A stretch of 64,000 nt of DNA from Coprinus comatus (taxonomy: Eukaryota; Basidiomycota; Agaricomycetes; Agaricales; Agaricaceae): positions 2,294,001 through 2,358,000 of the forward strand of contig JAWPGT010000001.1 in NCBI GenBank assembly GCA_034638255.1, given 5' to 3'. Made by a program: the position numbers and the translations under genes. This document shows, piece by piece, positions 1 to 13,810 of this stretch (position 1 is the stretch's first letter; each line of letters starts with the position of its first letter). The notes under the pieces were generated by a model, which was given only the letters and a program-made list of their open reading frames with translations, was not told the DNA's origin and made no database searches.

Positions 1-880
1 CTCCATCGAAATACAAGCCCGACAACATGTTGCTTATTCGGAATCCAAAGACATTGTATATAGTCCTCGCAGTATCCAATCTGTCCTATCATGGACGACC
101 ATGGTCTGCGGGTGTACGTCGAATTTATTCACCTCAATTACTCTGACATTTCTATCACAGCTCAGAGTGTTATGTATGACAGTGTGGTATACATCAGCCT
201 AATACGACTTTTGACACCTCGTGTACTTTCAAATCTATGACCGGTTCTGTTCTCCCTAGAGACTTTCCAAGGTCACAAACATTATTTTTGGTAGCAGGAC
301 GGTCTCTAAAAAACTTCCCTCCGGTAAAAGTGACATCTAAGTGGCAATTAACATAATTAAATAATTCCTTTGTAATAATATGACCCCCACGCCCCGGGAC
401 AGCTCGAGGTCGATTCTGGTGTGCTTATTACTGGTTATAAAGGCAATCCTGTTTACAACAATCCATCTGCAATCTAGTGCCCTGGGCGCGCGGGTTTGTG
501 ATGGCTCTGACATGGTGTAGAGGAAACTTGAACAAGACGGAGGGACTACACATCTATGCCCGATGAAGCCCCCTCAGATTTCGACCATCCGGTGCCAGGA
601 AGTGCTTTCCAATCCAATTGGATTTACCCCGTTACCGCACGTACTCATAAAATGGATACATTCTCGCGATTTGGACCCTTATATCTCCCGTGAATACCTC
701 GAGTCCTGTACGATATTAGGGCGTCTATTCCGTACTGAAGAGGGGTGGATAACTTCAAATATTATCCCAAACATCTGTTGATGGTTTGTTATAGCATGCA
801 GAGCACCCGAACGAGATAACGGGCCTCATGTTTGTCTGTTATGTTTCATCATACATCTCAATAGGGGTACATCATATATT
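1..880. other. No recognised gene
   Basis: I see no convincing gene here. A 72-codon open frame at 563-781 (+) matches nothing I know and has no supporting intron pattern. The right part is probably the 3' flank of the Rgp1 gene, whose stop codon lies at 881 on the minus strand. Confidence 0.4.
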
Positions 881-1760
881 CTACACATTCAACACCACAT
901 CAACTGCTCGAAACGCCGTATTACCAGCCCACACCTTGATAGGAACACTGCATTCCACAGTCTCTACTCGTACAGCAGTCCACCCCTCTTCCCCACCTCC
1001 AAAATCAACTCCCCTTCCTACCCCCCCAGCGAGGTCTGCTTTAATCCCGTCGTACCCGTCTTCTTCTCTATCACTCTCATATCCGTCTTGATGTTGTTGC
1101 TCACCACCACCACCACCACCACCACCACTTCCTATTGTATTCCACACAGAATCCACCAACAACTGCGTCCAACTCTTCGTTTTCAATCTTTCCTCTTCAG
1201 ATCTCAAAAACTCCAATCCTACTCTCGACTTTTCCATCGGTGCTAATCCTTTTGGGGAGCGCCAATAAGATCCCCATTCACCTCTCGGACCATCTCTTTC
1301 CAAACTTTTCAAACAAACACCTTCACTACCTTTCTCTGAATTCTCTTTAGCAACAGCCACAAGTAAACACAACCTAACTTTCCATTCCAAACCACCTAAA
1401 CTTTCTTTGTCCCTATTCTTATTCCTATTCCCATCCTCATCTATAGTCCTATTTCGGTTTAGATTTTGATACTGATATTGATACTGATACCCCAGAGGAC
1501 TATCATAACTGTCATCATCACCAGTATCCTCGTTGATCCGCATTTGAAACGCCGGACTTGCATCAGAAGGAATATCCAATGCAAATGTCGTTCTGAAAGT
1601 ATTCAGCGTAAACGACGAATAATGTTCCGCATAGACTCTTTTCATATTCGAAGTACTTGAATGAGACTGTGGAGGCGCCACTGAATTCGGTAAACTCTCA
1701 TGCGCTTCTAAAACTGCCGAAAGCTAAAAGTAATATATTTTAGTAAGATATATGAATACA

Positions 1761-1800
<40 letters not shown>

Positions 1801-4800
1801 TAAAAACAAAACAAAAAACCCACCTGAAGTACTCTAGACCGACCTAATCGTTCATTAAGTTCAACAACACCCGTTACAGTTTCACCAAGCCGATACGCCG
1901 ATTTCGTAAAGGTCAGAACTGCCACCTTGACTCCGTCTTTATTAACATCGTAGGATGCTACAGGCCCAAGAGTTTTTCAGAACTGAAAAGTCTTCAAAAC
2001 AGAAAAGCAGGTATACTGACCTTTTTTCGGTGTCCGGGTTAAAATTTCTACAGCTTCACGACATCCGATTACTGTCCTATCCTCCTCTTCTTCCTGTTGT
2101 CTAATCACATCAATACTTACTCTTGGTGGACCCAAATTATTCTCAGGAACAAGAGAAGGAATTTCAGACGTTGACGTTGACATTGACGTCGGAGTCACTG
2201 ACTCTGAAACCTCATCCACTTCCTTTTCATTCTCATCCCCACCTTCCTTTTGAGACTTTTCAACAATAACCCGTTCCTGTTCTCTTTCTGGTTCTGGTTG
2301 TGGTTTCAGTACCCTCGGAGGACAAGAAGCTAACAGTCGTTTCGTATACAACTTCAACTCATCCAACGATCCTTCATCATGCTCTTTCGCTAGATAGGAA
2401 AAAAAAAAGATAATAAATAAATATCAATATACCCTGATATCCATGGAGAATAAAAATAGAAATAACCAACACAACAAAAAAGAAAAGAAAAGAAAAGAAA
2501 CTCACCTAAAACCACAGATTTCCTAGCTTTCTGAGTACGACCTTGCAACGAACCACCAATGCCAACACCACCACTCTCCTTCTTTTCCACCACTTTTCCT
2601 TGAGTTTCCGGCAACCCTAACCCTCCTTTCCCACCACCAAGTCTACTATGTGAAATCGGCCATAAAATATCATATGGTTGAGGTGGTCTTTCCACTACAA
2701 TTTCAAAAATGTCAGATATTTCACACACAAAAAAAAAAAAAAAAACACAAGACAAGAACATACCAGTGACATGATTATACACTCTAATAGGAACCTTCAT
2801 AACTCTACTTACACTATTCATTTTCATCCCAGCATTCGAATTCGAATTCGAACCCATACCCATACCCATACCAGTACCCATCCCTATGCTCGTAGCATTT
2901 GTTTGCATTGGCATCGAAGTCCCAGTTCCAATATCCTGATTTTCAACCCCCTTTACACCATTCCCATTCCCAGCTCTACAAGTCCCCACGATCAATTCAT
3001 ACGAAAACTTCAAAGCTCTACCTTTATAAGTAGGTGGTAAAACCTCTGGTAATTTAATCGTATACGTATCTACAAAAAAAAAAAAACCAAACCCAAAAAC
3101 CAAATCCAAAGCAGAATAATAATAATAATAATCAGTATATCCATTTCATAATAATAATTACGGGTAAGAGAACTCACAAGTTTTAGATTCCCCAGGTAAC
3201 AATAACAAATCAACAGCAAGCATACTAGGTTGAGCTTCAAAAGTAGGTAACGGAATTTCCGGATCTATAATTTCATCATCCCCACTTCCAACCCCTAAAC
3301 CAGGAGAACCAAGTATACCTAAACCTAAACCAAACCCTCTTCCTGCTCCTCCGCTATCACTTCCAGGTCCAGGTGTAGTAGCAGATCCAGGTACAGTAGT
3401 AGATTTCGATATAGGTGGTTGCCGTTGATGAGTATTCCCATTCCCAGGTGTATTAGCATTACTTTGGGGGGAAGCACGAGATTGCAATTGCGATTGTGAT
3501 TGTGGTTGTGGTTGTGGTTGAGACGGCGAATAAGGTAAATGTTGATCACTTCTAGAAGCCATCACATTTCCCGAAACCGAAGAACGACTATACATAGGAT
3601 TAGGATTAGGGAATTAGGATCAGGGCTATGAGCAGGGTTAGTAATAGCAATATGACTAGGAGCATGAGTAGGCGTAGGAGTAGGAGACCACAAAGACATC
3701 AAACTTGCTGAAAAACTTGCTGATCTTCCATGTACACCAGATCTTCTCCTATTTTTCTGATAATATCCCTGTCCTAATCCTCCAGCCCCAATTCCACTAT
3801 TACCACCACTACCAATAAACCCACTCCCACTACCACTACCACTACCAAATCCAGTACCAATACCAGAACCAGAAGCCGAAGCTAAAGATTGAGTAATATC
3901 CATACTCCCACCACCAACCGCAACCCTCTTTCTCAACAAATCTCTCCTAACCTTATTCATTCTCCTAACCTGTTCTTGATTCGGTAAAGCACCCACAATA
4001 GATGAAGTTGATGTGTAAGAATGAGACGATGACGACGGCGACGATCCCAATACAGGTCCTGATGTTAATCCCAATGAAGAAAAGGTAGCAGCAGAGGAAG
4101 AAGAATTGAGAACAGCTTCTGGTATAATAGTTACTGTACCAACAAGTTGAGCATAAGAATAAAGTATAACTTCTGTATTATTTGATTGTACAAAAGTTGA
4201 AGAGAATGATGATTTTGGTTTTGGTTGATGTGTGGAGGAGGGGTTAGAATTGAGGTTGAGGTTTGGATTTGGGTTTGAGTTTGAGCTTGAGGTTTGAGAA
4301 GAAGGTTGACCTAAACCTAATTGAACTTGTGAAAATCGACGATGATGTTTTGGTATTGTTGTCGGTGCTGTCGTAGAATAAGCATTCACCAAATTCGAAC
4401 CACTCGTCGTCGGAGGGGGGTACACAGAAGACGATGATGATTGATAATATGAAGGAACAAGTGGTGACGAAACTCTTGGTGTAGTAGGTGCCGTTGATGG
4501 AACCTGTGAAGCCGAAGTTGAAGTTGAAAAAGAATTTGTATTCGAAGAAGTAGAAGATATCAACGAAGCTTCGGATATAGTACCGAGTGAAAGTGAAGAA
4601 GTAGGTGAATAAGGTTGAGGTGGTATCGAAGTCGTAGGTGATAAAACATCCAAAGAAAATTGACCATCGAGTATTGATTGTTTTCTTGCATGAGGATGAT
4701 TCGAAGATAGAGGTAAACTATCCGTCCTTGCCAATACCGAATGTGAATGATGCGATGATCCAGTTACATTATTATTTTGAGTTTGAAAAGTCGGAGCTAA

Positions 4801-5370
4801 ATTATCAAGTAAACAGAAGCGTCAACGAACAAAAACCGGGGCAGTAACTCAAACAAAATACCAACATAATTCAGAGAATGTGTGTTTCGAATATGGTGCA
4901 GATGAAGGAATAACACCAATGCTATCTTCCAATTCATTCGCCGAAATCGAAATCGACAACGACTTTGCCAACATCTTCCTCCTCCTCTGTTCCAACAACT
5001 CCGGTAAGTCTCCTCCTCCTGTACCAGTACTCTTCACAACCTGATTACTCTTCATAACTCCAACCAAACCTCTTCTCGACGGAACCATTTCCTCACCACC
5101 AATCCTACTCAACTTCCTAGGTTCCGAGAAACCTGCAGACCTCGGAGTTCCAGGAGATGTAGGTGGCCTAGCTAAAGGAGCTGAAGATATAGAATGAGCT
5201 CCTCTCTTATGTGTACCATGATGATGCTGTGGTGGTTTTGAAGGTCCTGCCTCTGGAGTTCGTGTGTTTGTAAAGGTGATTGTTACAGAGAATTGTTCGC
5301 CAGCGAAGAATGAAGACTGAGAGGGCGTTATTACGACGCGTATTGGAGAATCATTGTCTACAGCTGGCAT
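881..5370 (-). CDS. RGP1: Rgp1-domain protein, Ric1-Rgp1 exchange-factor subunit (spliced)
   Basis: Rgp1 pairs with Ric1 as a guanine-nucleotide exchange factor for the Golgi Rab Ypt6/Rab6 in retrograde vesicle traffic. The N-terminus (MPAVDNDSPIRVVI, then FFAGEQFSVTITFTNTRTPE) is the arrestin-like beta-strand start typical of basidiomycete Rgp1. A later exon (1925 down to about 1824) encodes KSAYRLGETVTGVVELNE, another arrestin-like strand pair. Between these is a long Ser/Gly/Pro-rich linker of low complexity. The C-terminal exon (1681-881) contains a poly-Gly run and ends AFRAVDVVLNV. Several introns are evident (around 4850, 3150, 2400, 1970, 1740). The start at 5370 is the first ATG before the conserved strand. 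It lies about 250 bp downstream of the OPT gene on the same strand. The family assignment is from recognition; exact exon borders in the linker are uncertain. Confidence 0.8.
1102..1129 (-). repeat. CCA/GGT microsatellite in Rgp1 coding exon
   Basis: About nine CCA units on the plus strand, read on the minus strand as GGT codons, give a poly-Gly run in the C-terminal Rgp1 exon. Its length is likely to vary between strains. Confidence 0.85.
1764..1797. repeat. GA dinucleotide microsatellite in an Rgp1 intron
   Basis: About 16 uninterrupted GA units lie between the exon ending near 1824 and the last exon, so they fall in an intron near the acceptor side. On the coding strand this is a CT tract and could act as an extended polypyrimidine tract. 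Confidence 0.8.
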
Positions 5371-5619
5371 CGGACTCAAGTTACAACGTTCGAGTTCAAC
5401 GAACTTACACCCAAGCGGTAATACAATCACATACAATGTTTGCTTACACCCTCACAAACAAACATGTTACAGGCACCAACAATTTCCGGCCCTTGCAAGT
5501 GATACTAATACAATGTACATACACACACGTACACAATTTCACCCCAATCATACATATTTACTTACCACGAAGAAGGTCTAAAACACTTGTATGAGTAACA
5601 ATATAGCAGACATTGCATT

Positions 5620-8600
5620 CTAAAAAACATACCCAAATATCTCACCAGGAGCGAGGCTACGAAGTGGAGTTCCTTTGGCATCCGCACCCTCAAACGGGAC
5701 CTATTGTAAAGGTATTATTTTAAGCAATGATCAACTTTCTTGCCTTCCCATTTGTAGCAAACTTACAGTATTTCTGCGGAAGAAAAACATTCGTCAACCA
5801 TTCAATACATAAATAAATAAAATAAGAACAGAACAGAACTCACCCCCACCACGTCTGAATAGTATTCAATCCAATCTATATCGCCCAGTCAACAGAAAGC
5901 TCACAGCACAGAGGAGAGAAACTTACCGCTCCATTCTCAGGAAATTGCAAACTGAAACGTAGTATATTGTAAGAAATTAATAAGGTTGTCATGTATGTAG
6001 CTTCACCTACCAGAAAAATATCACAAGAATCGAAATGGCAACACCAGAATCCAATGCGGCAGAGAGTACATCTAAATATTAATATAATATATGTTAGTGT
6101 TCCGAGTTTAGTCGACGTGCTAAACTTTAGAAATTCCACATGAAAAAGATATAAATATATTTACAGTTATATTTCGTCCACCAAGAGAAATTTCGTCTGC
6201 GAACTACATATTGGAAGATAAATCCGACCAGACTATGAAAAGAAATCAGCAGATGAATTAATCGAATAATAATATAAAACCACCACTCACGCCCAAGGAA
6301 CATAATTAATAGCCGTAGCAGGAGGGATCAAACCAGTTCCATTAAATATAACCGGGCTAAACACCACCACAAAGCATCAGCTCCAGCATTTTCAATGTAG
6401 CAAGTGTTTCCTACAAACTAGCCAAGAAGAAATCGCAGTGAGTAAAACCAGACATAAAACGCTCGGGATAAGAGAAAGAGAGAGAAGACATACTTGATGT
6501 ACTTCAAGAAACTATTCGGATACCTCTTACTCAAAAGCCAGGGGATTATAGGCGCAACAGCTCCCACGAGGAAGAAGAACACCAAAGCTACATTACGGTG
6601 TATGTTGTTTTGTCAAGTGTTCAAGTTCTCAATTCAGTTCCGGTCCTATGATATGAATATAATTCACTGACGACTAAAACACGGTGTGACAAGTGTGTGA
6701 GTCTAGTTCCGACGCATGAGAGAGAGAAAGAAGGAACGTACTAGTATGTTTGCCCTTTAGAGAACTGAAGACCTGGTCCAATGACACCTATAGTGAAAGT
6801 CAACTGATACTATCGAATACAATTGAATTGATTTTGATTTCGACATACCCCACTAGAAGAGATGAACAACGATTCAACAAATAAAGCAAAGTAAATACTA
6901 AAGACTGTAACTTACAATAATACTTGCAGTTCCAAATACTTCCGTACTTGGACAAATGAAGCTGGAATATCGAAAATCAAATAAATATCATGCTATCTAA
7001 AAAAACAAAAACCCACTGATCCTTTTGATCCGGTGAACACATGTTCCTAATCAAAGAAAAAAAAACATATGTGCAGTAGTTCAGTAAATCGTTCATGACT
7101 ATTCCTTATACCGACACTTACGGAATATTGGTAAACATCCAAGCTTGCACTCCAAGTTGTACAGTACCAGCAACAATAGCTGCGAAAACCTGAGCGGAAA
7201 ACATAACACGAGGGGGAACTATCGTAGCATATCCCAATTTCAGTTTCAAACCAACGAGTTATACAAGTAGAAAACGTACTCTTCATGTAATGACCAAGTT
7301 TAAAGTCAGAAGTGAATTGCAGTGCCTGTGCCATAGTCTAATATTTGTTAGTGTTGAATGAATTCTGAGTTGCAAAGATTAAGAGGAAGTTATAATACGA
7401 ACAATATATCCCCAAGTCTTAAACATCATCATAGCAACGGGTTTCCCAGGAAGCGCATAACCAATAATCAATTCCGTTATAACACTGCGTAAATATAAAA
7501 GTGACAAGAGAATCAGTAAAACTCATAATATCATCTCGTTGGTAAACTTACTTGAGACCGACTTGTTGGTTAGTAATCGCCTGGATCATACCAATGGGGA
7601 TCACATATGTGAAAGCTAAGGAATAAAGTATAAGTATAAGGAGATGTATTCTAGTATTTGAATACGTACCTATCAAAAGTGCCAACACGAAAGCCCAAAC
7701 TGGCATTTGACTACAGGGAAGAAAAAAAGGGGAATTAGTCGACGATCGACGACATACACAAATGGTTTCAAATCGAACCTTGGCCAAACTTCAATACTAA
7801 TGATTCCCAAGGCAAACATAGAAAGGAATACAATCGAATACCACCATTCCGGAACTATATTAAGATATATATAAAGAAAGATCAGACACAGCTTCCACTT
7901 CGGGTAACCACATGTTCGGGGGGAGGAAAGTCTTACCTTGAGGGTACCTCGACATTAACCTCGCATGAATATCAGCTTGTTCACTCAACGCTCTACGAGC
8001 CTGAGTCCAAATCTGTTTCCTGAAATACAACAATGCATGCATCAAGGTTGCCGTGATAGATGCAAACGATAACCTTGATTCAATTCATCATCAGTTAAAT
8101 CAAATGCAAAAAAGGTAGTTATTGAATGGCTGACCCATAACTAATAGCAAATGTAGTCCTATTGAATGAATGAACATTAGTTTGAAACTGAAAGTATGAA
8201 AATTAACAAGGCTGGTAGAAGGATAACGTACGAAATGAATAGAGGACTGTATGCATGGTAGGCTTCAAGGTCGATAGTATCGTTTTCGGTAAGAATACGT
8301 GAGACGTTATATGATTGTCCTGTGTTGTCGTATGAAGTACGAGATGAAATTCTTTGTGCATAAGTCAGTCAATGAGTAACCTAGTTATCGTGACCTTCCA
8401 GTCACTCACGGCATATACTCGGCATAAAACGTATTTGTGAACTGAAAAGAAAGAGAAATAGTTAGTAATAATTACTTCCATGGTATATTTTATTCCTTAC
8501 ATAGAGAACCGGGGTTAAGAACCCTGGATAAATGCGTTGTCAGAAGCAAAAATTGAAGTGGAGGATCAGTAAACGTACAGAAGAAGAACAGGAATCCACC

Positions 8601-10287
8601 AAAGATGTTAGCTTCTGCCCACCCTATATGCGTTATATTAGAATACTCATACTTCCAATACTTTAAAAAGAGAGAAATATCCGCATACATGGTGTTGCCA
8701 ATGGAGATCCAATGTACCTGTAATTCATTCCATTAGTCAAGCCAATCTCAAGACAAAAATAGTACATACGCAATTTGACTCCAGTCAAAAGTAATGACCG
8801 ACATTCCCTACAAGATATATGCCAAATTCAGAGGCTGATTTACTCAGATATTGTATGATATATGCGCACCATACCATGGACATAGCTGTTAGCATTTAAG
8901 AGGAAAAATGGTAAGTATGCTTATCATAGATAGTCGCCCACACGTACCCAAATAGTTGCGCAATGGCTGAGAAAAGAAGCATCAATTGTCATCACACAGG
9001 CATATATTCATTGCACCCACTTTTATCCTGAGGTCTTATCCAAGTTACCCAGGAGAAGTACGAAAGCGCTTGGACTGTGTAACACAAGAGATAAGCGCCA
9101 GTTATCAGATGAGAAAATCGAAGATCACTCCTCACAAATATATCCAGGGAAGAAGTCTACAAAAAAAGTTCAGAACAAGTTGTAAGGTGAGAAGATGAAT
9201 CTAAAAAAACTGCACTTACACCAAACGAAAGAAGCAATGAACCCATAAATGAAGAAGCGTTCGCGACTGATACCTCCACGGTTCCCCATACCAGCATAAT
9301 GTTGTGAATGTAAAGTGTTGAAGAGTGCACAGTTAACCAAGTTAAGTGGCCATATCATAGAAGGTGGTGAAACCAAAAATCGTTTAGCCAGACCGCCAAT
9401 TGAAAAACCTATTAACTGCGTGGACATCACGAGGAACCACTGATCTATATATAGAACCGATAAGCCTAGTGAACATTGTACATTCGATAGGAAGTACTCT
9501 CACGTACAACTGAAGTTATAGACCTGGCCATAATAGACTCGTTGAACAGCTATAATGTCTGTGGCATATGCAGACTGATAGCCAACGGTAGCCTTGCAAC
9601 TATGTTAGTGTTGTTCCGAATTCTACGAATAATTATAGAATACCATGACCTATGATAAATATAATTAGTTCTTGAGCCACACTTCAAGCTTCAAGTGTCT
9701 GACGTACAGTAATCAATACGTGCTCTTTAATTGTGAATGGTCCAGGGTTGAGTTTGAATCCAAATACCGACCAATTTGGAACCCAAGCTGCAGCAGCCCG
9801 TCCGATTGGGAATGATAAAAGTTGTGCCACGATACCGGTGATAGTGACGGAAGGATACCGGAAGAAAAAGAATTGATTGAGACCAGGGATGAGAATTGCC
9901 CATATTACACCAATGACCCAAGCCCTCATAGTATTGACGGGCATGCTAGGGTCATCCGTATTGGCTACAGCAGAACGAACTTCAGGATAAGGACTTTCAT
10001 CTTCAAGTACGAGATGGTCTTTGTCCAAGTTTGGGTCATCAAATTGTGCACCTGTTAGATCCTAGGCGGATAGTGAGTATTTCGCATACCTAAGAAACAT
10101 CTCTGACTTACAGCTATTCGCTGATCTTTATTTTGCGGTAACATGGATTTAATAGAAGAGACACCAAACAATCAGCAAACTCACCATCAAGTGCTTCGAC
10201 GGGTATGATACCTCCCTCCAAATTCCTCTCTTTACCGTCGTCCAAAGACTTCTCTTCGTTGTCAACGATGTATCGAGGGTCGGACAT
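5620..10287 (-). CDS. OPT family oligopeptide transporter (many introns)
   Basis: Proton-coupled importer of small oligopeptides (or related metal-chelate or glutathione substrates) in the plasma membrane or an internal membrane. The first exon gives [17 protein letters not shown] (start 10287). After two introns comes an acidic leader, then the first membrane segment ([20 protein letters not shown]) and the OPT signature [14 protein letters not shown]. Later exons give [49 protein letters not shown] and [14 protein letters not shown], all in family order. At least a dozen introns of about 45-70 nt split the gene, as is usual for fungal OPTs. The C-terminal exon reads [14 protein letters not shown] and stops at 5620; a further intron there would move the stop to about 5563. 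No frame break was seen in the parts read. The exact substrate cannot be told from sequence. Confidence 0.88.
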
Positions 10288-10880
10288 GTCGCAGGTCACA
10301 AAAGGTTAACCCTGGAAACATTTAGTGGAAGTACTAGTGTAATACTTATATTCAGTTCCTAGGGCTGTAAGTGTGACCTTTTGATTGACAGCAGAGTCTT
10401 CTTCCACCACATGTAACTTCTTAGTCGAGTGGTGTGCTTCACAGCCTCCGAGACGAGATACACAAGGTGACCTGTACGAAAAACGTGATTCGGTGACCAT
10501 GAGTAAAAATATCCATTTTGACTTGTGTACTGTGGCACAAGCAGAAGTTTATGAGAATTTGTAGCTGGAGCCTGAGTATGACCACATGGGAGAGGAACCA
10601 TAGTCTGTCAAATGGGAGTGAAGGCTGGCCTTGGCTTCTCATGGTGGTGGAACGGACGATAAGAATGTTGCCTGGACCAGAAGAATTGATAGTGGTATAG
10701 TTCCAACAGAACAAGACAAGTGATGGATTCACTATCTTCGGTTACAGATAATCCACTAGTTTGAGTAGAATGCTTATTAGTATGCCATTGAAATATAACC
10801 TTACCATGTTTGTTTATCAGAAGGTAATGACCGGTTGCCCTCCATGGGCGTGGGAACCTTTCTGCATTACTAGTTCGTAA
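10288..10880. promoter_or_regulatory. Divergent intergenic region, OPT (-) and GT25 (+)
   Basis: This 593-bp gap separates two divergently transcribed genes and must hold both promoters. Open frames overlap here on both strands, but none shows family features or splice structure. I saw no clear TATA box. Confidence 0.45.
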
Positions 10881-12155
10881 ATGGTTCGTCACATCTTTAT
10901 CTCTTTCATAACTATAATGATTCCGTCGCGCCGAAGATTCCTGGCTACCCTTCTTCTCGTCACAGCTCTGACATGGTCATTCATCGCTGGCTATCTTCGA
11001 CTCGTCTATGGAAATAATTGGGCTATCCGGACTCGCTCCCGCTTTCCATCTTCCACTGCTCTCGGGATAGCCGCGAATATATACATGATCTCATTACCTT
11101 CCAAAACTGACCGACAAGAACGCATGGAAATACTGCGAAATGCACTTGGTCTGAGGTGGAAACACGTATGGGCTACCGACAGTACTGATGCTTTGATTCA
11201 ACAAATCTGGGAATGGGTTCTCCACGTACGAAATTCCGAACCTAATTTCATTACCTCGGCCGAAATTCAGGATGATACCTTACGCGGCGACTATGACTAT
11301 ACCCAATTTTCCTGGCCGACAGGCATCGAGGAGCTCACTTTATCTGACACCCCGATTGATATTTGGAGTAAAGGTCCATGGCCCACTCCTGCTGGTGTTC
11401 TTATTTCCACACCCTATCATCCAATACCATGTGCCATGGATAAGTACAAGATTCCGAACTCTACCGTGGGGCTTCCAGAACACTTGATCCTAACTCTTCC
11501 CCGTGTAGCATGCTGGCACTCCCACCTCTCTGTCATTCACACCATTGCAAATGACAATAATTCTGATCTAGAGAGTGTGCATGTCATCTTTGAAGACGAT
11601 ATTGATATAGAAAAGGACATCGCAAAGAGACTCAACCCCATATGGACTTCACTCCCGTCGGATTGGGATATGCTATTTTTAGGTTAGTGTTCCGGGCATC
11701 TTATGTCATTGATACAAAATGGGGATAATATTAAAATAGGATACTGTTGGGCAGATGAAAAGAAATATGCCCCTCTGCCGCTTAAATTCTCCTCTACGAC
11801 CGACATGGGCATTAGTGAGGAGATAGATACTGTACCAGACTTAGATGGATTGAACGCTCTTCACCCCTCAAATCACCCAAAATGTACACATGCATATGCA
11901 ATGTCAAAACGGGGGGCTCGGCGACTGCTTCTTCACCTCCGATATCCTCCATTTGCTTATTCTCGTGCCATCGATCAAGCTATTTCATGGCTTATTGAAA
12001 GTGGAAGATTGAAGAGTTATACGGTGGTTCCTAGTGTGGTTGTACAAACTAAAAAAGATGCAAGTAGTATTGCTCAAGAAAAAACGGGGAGAAGTTGGGG
12101 TGAGACTTTGCGAAATGGAGTTTGGGCTGAACAACTTATGGTTTCTGGCACTTAA
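10881..12155 (+). CDS. Glycosyltransferase family 25-like type II membrane protein
   Basis: GT25 enzymes transfer sugars such as galactose from nucleotide sugars and act in the secretory pathway. The N-terminus has a short cytoplasmic stretch (SRRRF) and one hydrophobic anchor (LATLLLVTALTWSFIAGYL). The family opening follows: NIYMISLPSKTDRQERMEIL. The catalytic acidic motif FEDDIDIEKDI lies just before an intron at about 11682-11738. The second exon reads YCWADEKKYAPL, then THAYAMSKRGARRLL and the AIDQAISWLI segment, all in GT25 order. Two in-frame ATGs are possible, 10881 and 10917; the second places the basic residues directly before the anchor and looks more natural. The reading frame is intact to the stop. 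The acceptor substrate is unknown. Confidence 0.85.
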
Positions 12156-12673
12156 GAATGATATAACACGTACTAGCACACTAGCTCGTTTATAAATGAT
12201 ATATCTTCGTTCCTTCGCCGTTTCATTATTGGCTGATCTGTATCTCTACAACTATTTCCCACAATTCTATACATAATATTGGCACTTGGAAGTTATTTAT
12301 GTGTGATAGCAATTTAGAGATGTGATCTAAGATAAAATCGTATGGACCCTACACACCTACATAAGTGGTATAAACGTCATGTCAGTGAAATACCTTGCCG
12401 GAGCGCCGTTATCGCAACACAAGCCATGCCACTACACTCCGGCGTTTTAACTTAGACCTGTTGTACATATGGCATCTGTGTTTCCCCATCATAGCTTGAA
12501 ATATTTAGACATCTATCATCTAACTTACATATGGTGACAGAATACTTCCACTTCTAATAGTATGCGAACGTACAACACCCGACACAAAAAAGAAGTCCCT
12601 CAAAAAGTCTACTAAGATAAATATAATCCAAAATACAATATACATAAAAGCCCCCCAAAAAAACACCCGAAGT
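12156..12673. other. Convergent 3' region between GT25 and DPBB genes
   Basis: About 520 bp between two converging stop codons. It should hold both 3' untranslated regions and polyadenylation sites. A 63-codon frame at 12520-12711 (-) is hydrophobic and overlaps the DPBB 3' end; I do not support it as a gene. Confidence 0.5.
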
Positions 12674-13810
12674 TTAATCCTGTTCATCAAGTACAACACC
12701 TCGCATAACACGACTCAACCTCTTAGGTGTTGATGAATATGTTGATCTAGGATTAATTGATTGAGTTTCCGACTTGACAACACCTCCACCTCTAGCTGCA
12801 GCAACCTGAATACCCCCATCATCATTATCAACCAAACGTCTCATAATTCTACTAACCCTCCTAGGTCTATACGATACACGACTTGGTTGGGTAGGAGTAG
12901 GACCTGTAACACAATGTTTGAATCATCATCGGTATTGGGAATGGAACGTCTTGGTTTTGGTTTTGGTTTTGTTCCAGGTGGTGGATTTGTAGTACCACCA
13001 TTAGGTTTTGGACCAATATCGAGAGCTGGATCAACAAAGTCCCATGTTCCTTTGAATCTTCCTGTATCGGGACTACCGGTTAATTCGACTAAGGATTTAT
13101 GAGATATGTCGATGTCGAATATTCCTAGACAACTTTCACAACGGTCTCGGATTGTTACTTCGACTGATTTGCCATTGACTGTCGATGTTGATGTAATTCG
13201 AAAAACGAAAATGAAAACAAATTGAGATTATTAATGATAAGGTTGGTTTAGAGATGATAAAGAAAAGACTTACCTGTTACTTTGACTTTTTTACCACAGA
13301 GAGGATTGCTAATAAGGTTGATTGGTTTTAGAGCCCTGTAATGTTGAAGGGAGAAGAATGTGCGTACGTGTTGGGATTACCAGTTTGACCACTGTAATTT
13401 AAGATTTGAGTTTTGGTTTTTGAAAAGATATATAATAATAATAAAAAGAATACGTACGGGTAAGTGTCAAAGTACTCTTTAGCGAGAGCTGCAATTGGCA
13501 TGTTTTTGTCCAATGGTGCACCACCACATGCACCGATTCCATCTTTTTTTCCAACTTCCCCTATAGGACAGAGAGAGAAAGAGAGGGAGAAAAAAGATTG
13601 TTTAGATGATGACTTGTATTGAAATTGTAGTGTTTCATTTTAACTCACTGGGGTCGTACCATGTAACTGAAGATTAAAAAAAAACATTAGTTGAGGTATA
13701 AAAAACAATCACTATGAAGAGAATAATTTACCTTCTCCTGGCTTTTGTACGGCAAAAACCATGAGTGCTGAACTCAAAATTACTGAAAATCCGAGAATCT
13801 TGAAAGCCAT
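12674..13810 (-). CDS. Secreted RlpA/expansin-like double-psi beta-barrel protein
   Basis: Small secreted fungal proteins of this type carry a double-psi beta-barrel and resemble expansins and barwin; they are thought to act at cell walls without hydrolysis. The start at 13810 gives a hydrophobic signal peptide (MAFKILGFSVILSSALMVFA). Very short exons follow: TWYDP, then GACGGAPLDKNMPIAALAKE, then NPNTCGKKVKVT, then VEVTIRDRCESCLGIFDIDI and a final GRFKGTWDFVDP. Paired cysteines and the DRC-x2-C pattern support the fold. The C-terminus is ambiguous. Read straight on, it gives a Lys-Pro tail and a stop at 12841. If a GTACTA...TTACAG intron is removed, a basic tail continues to 12674 and ends MRGVVLDEQD. 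The longer span is given here. Confidence 0.8.

Noticed and set aside
10439..10892. Overlapping frames of 80-97 codons between OPT and GT25
   Set aside because: They overlap on both strands, have no recognisable motifs, and lie in a divergent promoter region.
12761..13102. Plus-strand 113-codon frame
   Set aside because: It is antisense to the DPBB exon that encodes EVTIRDRC and the GTWDF motif.
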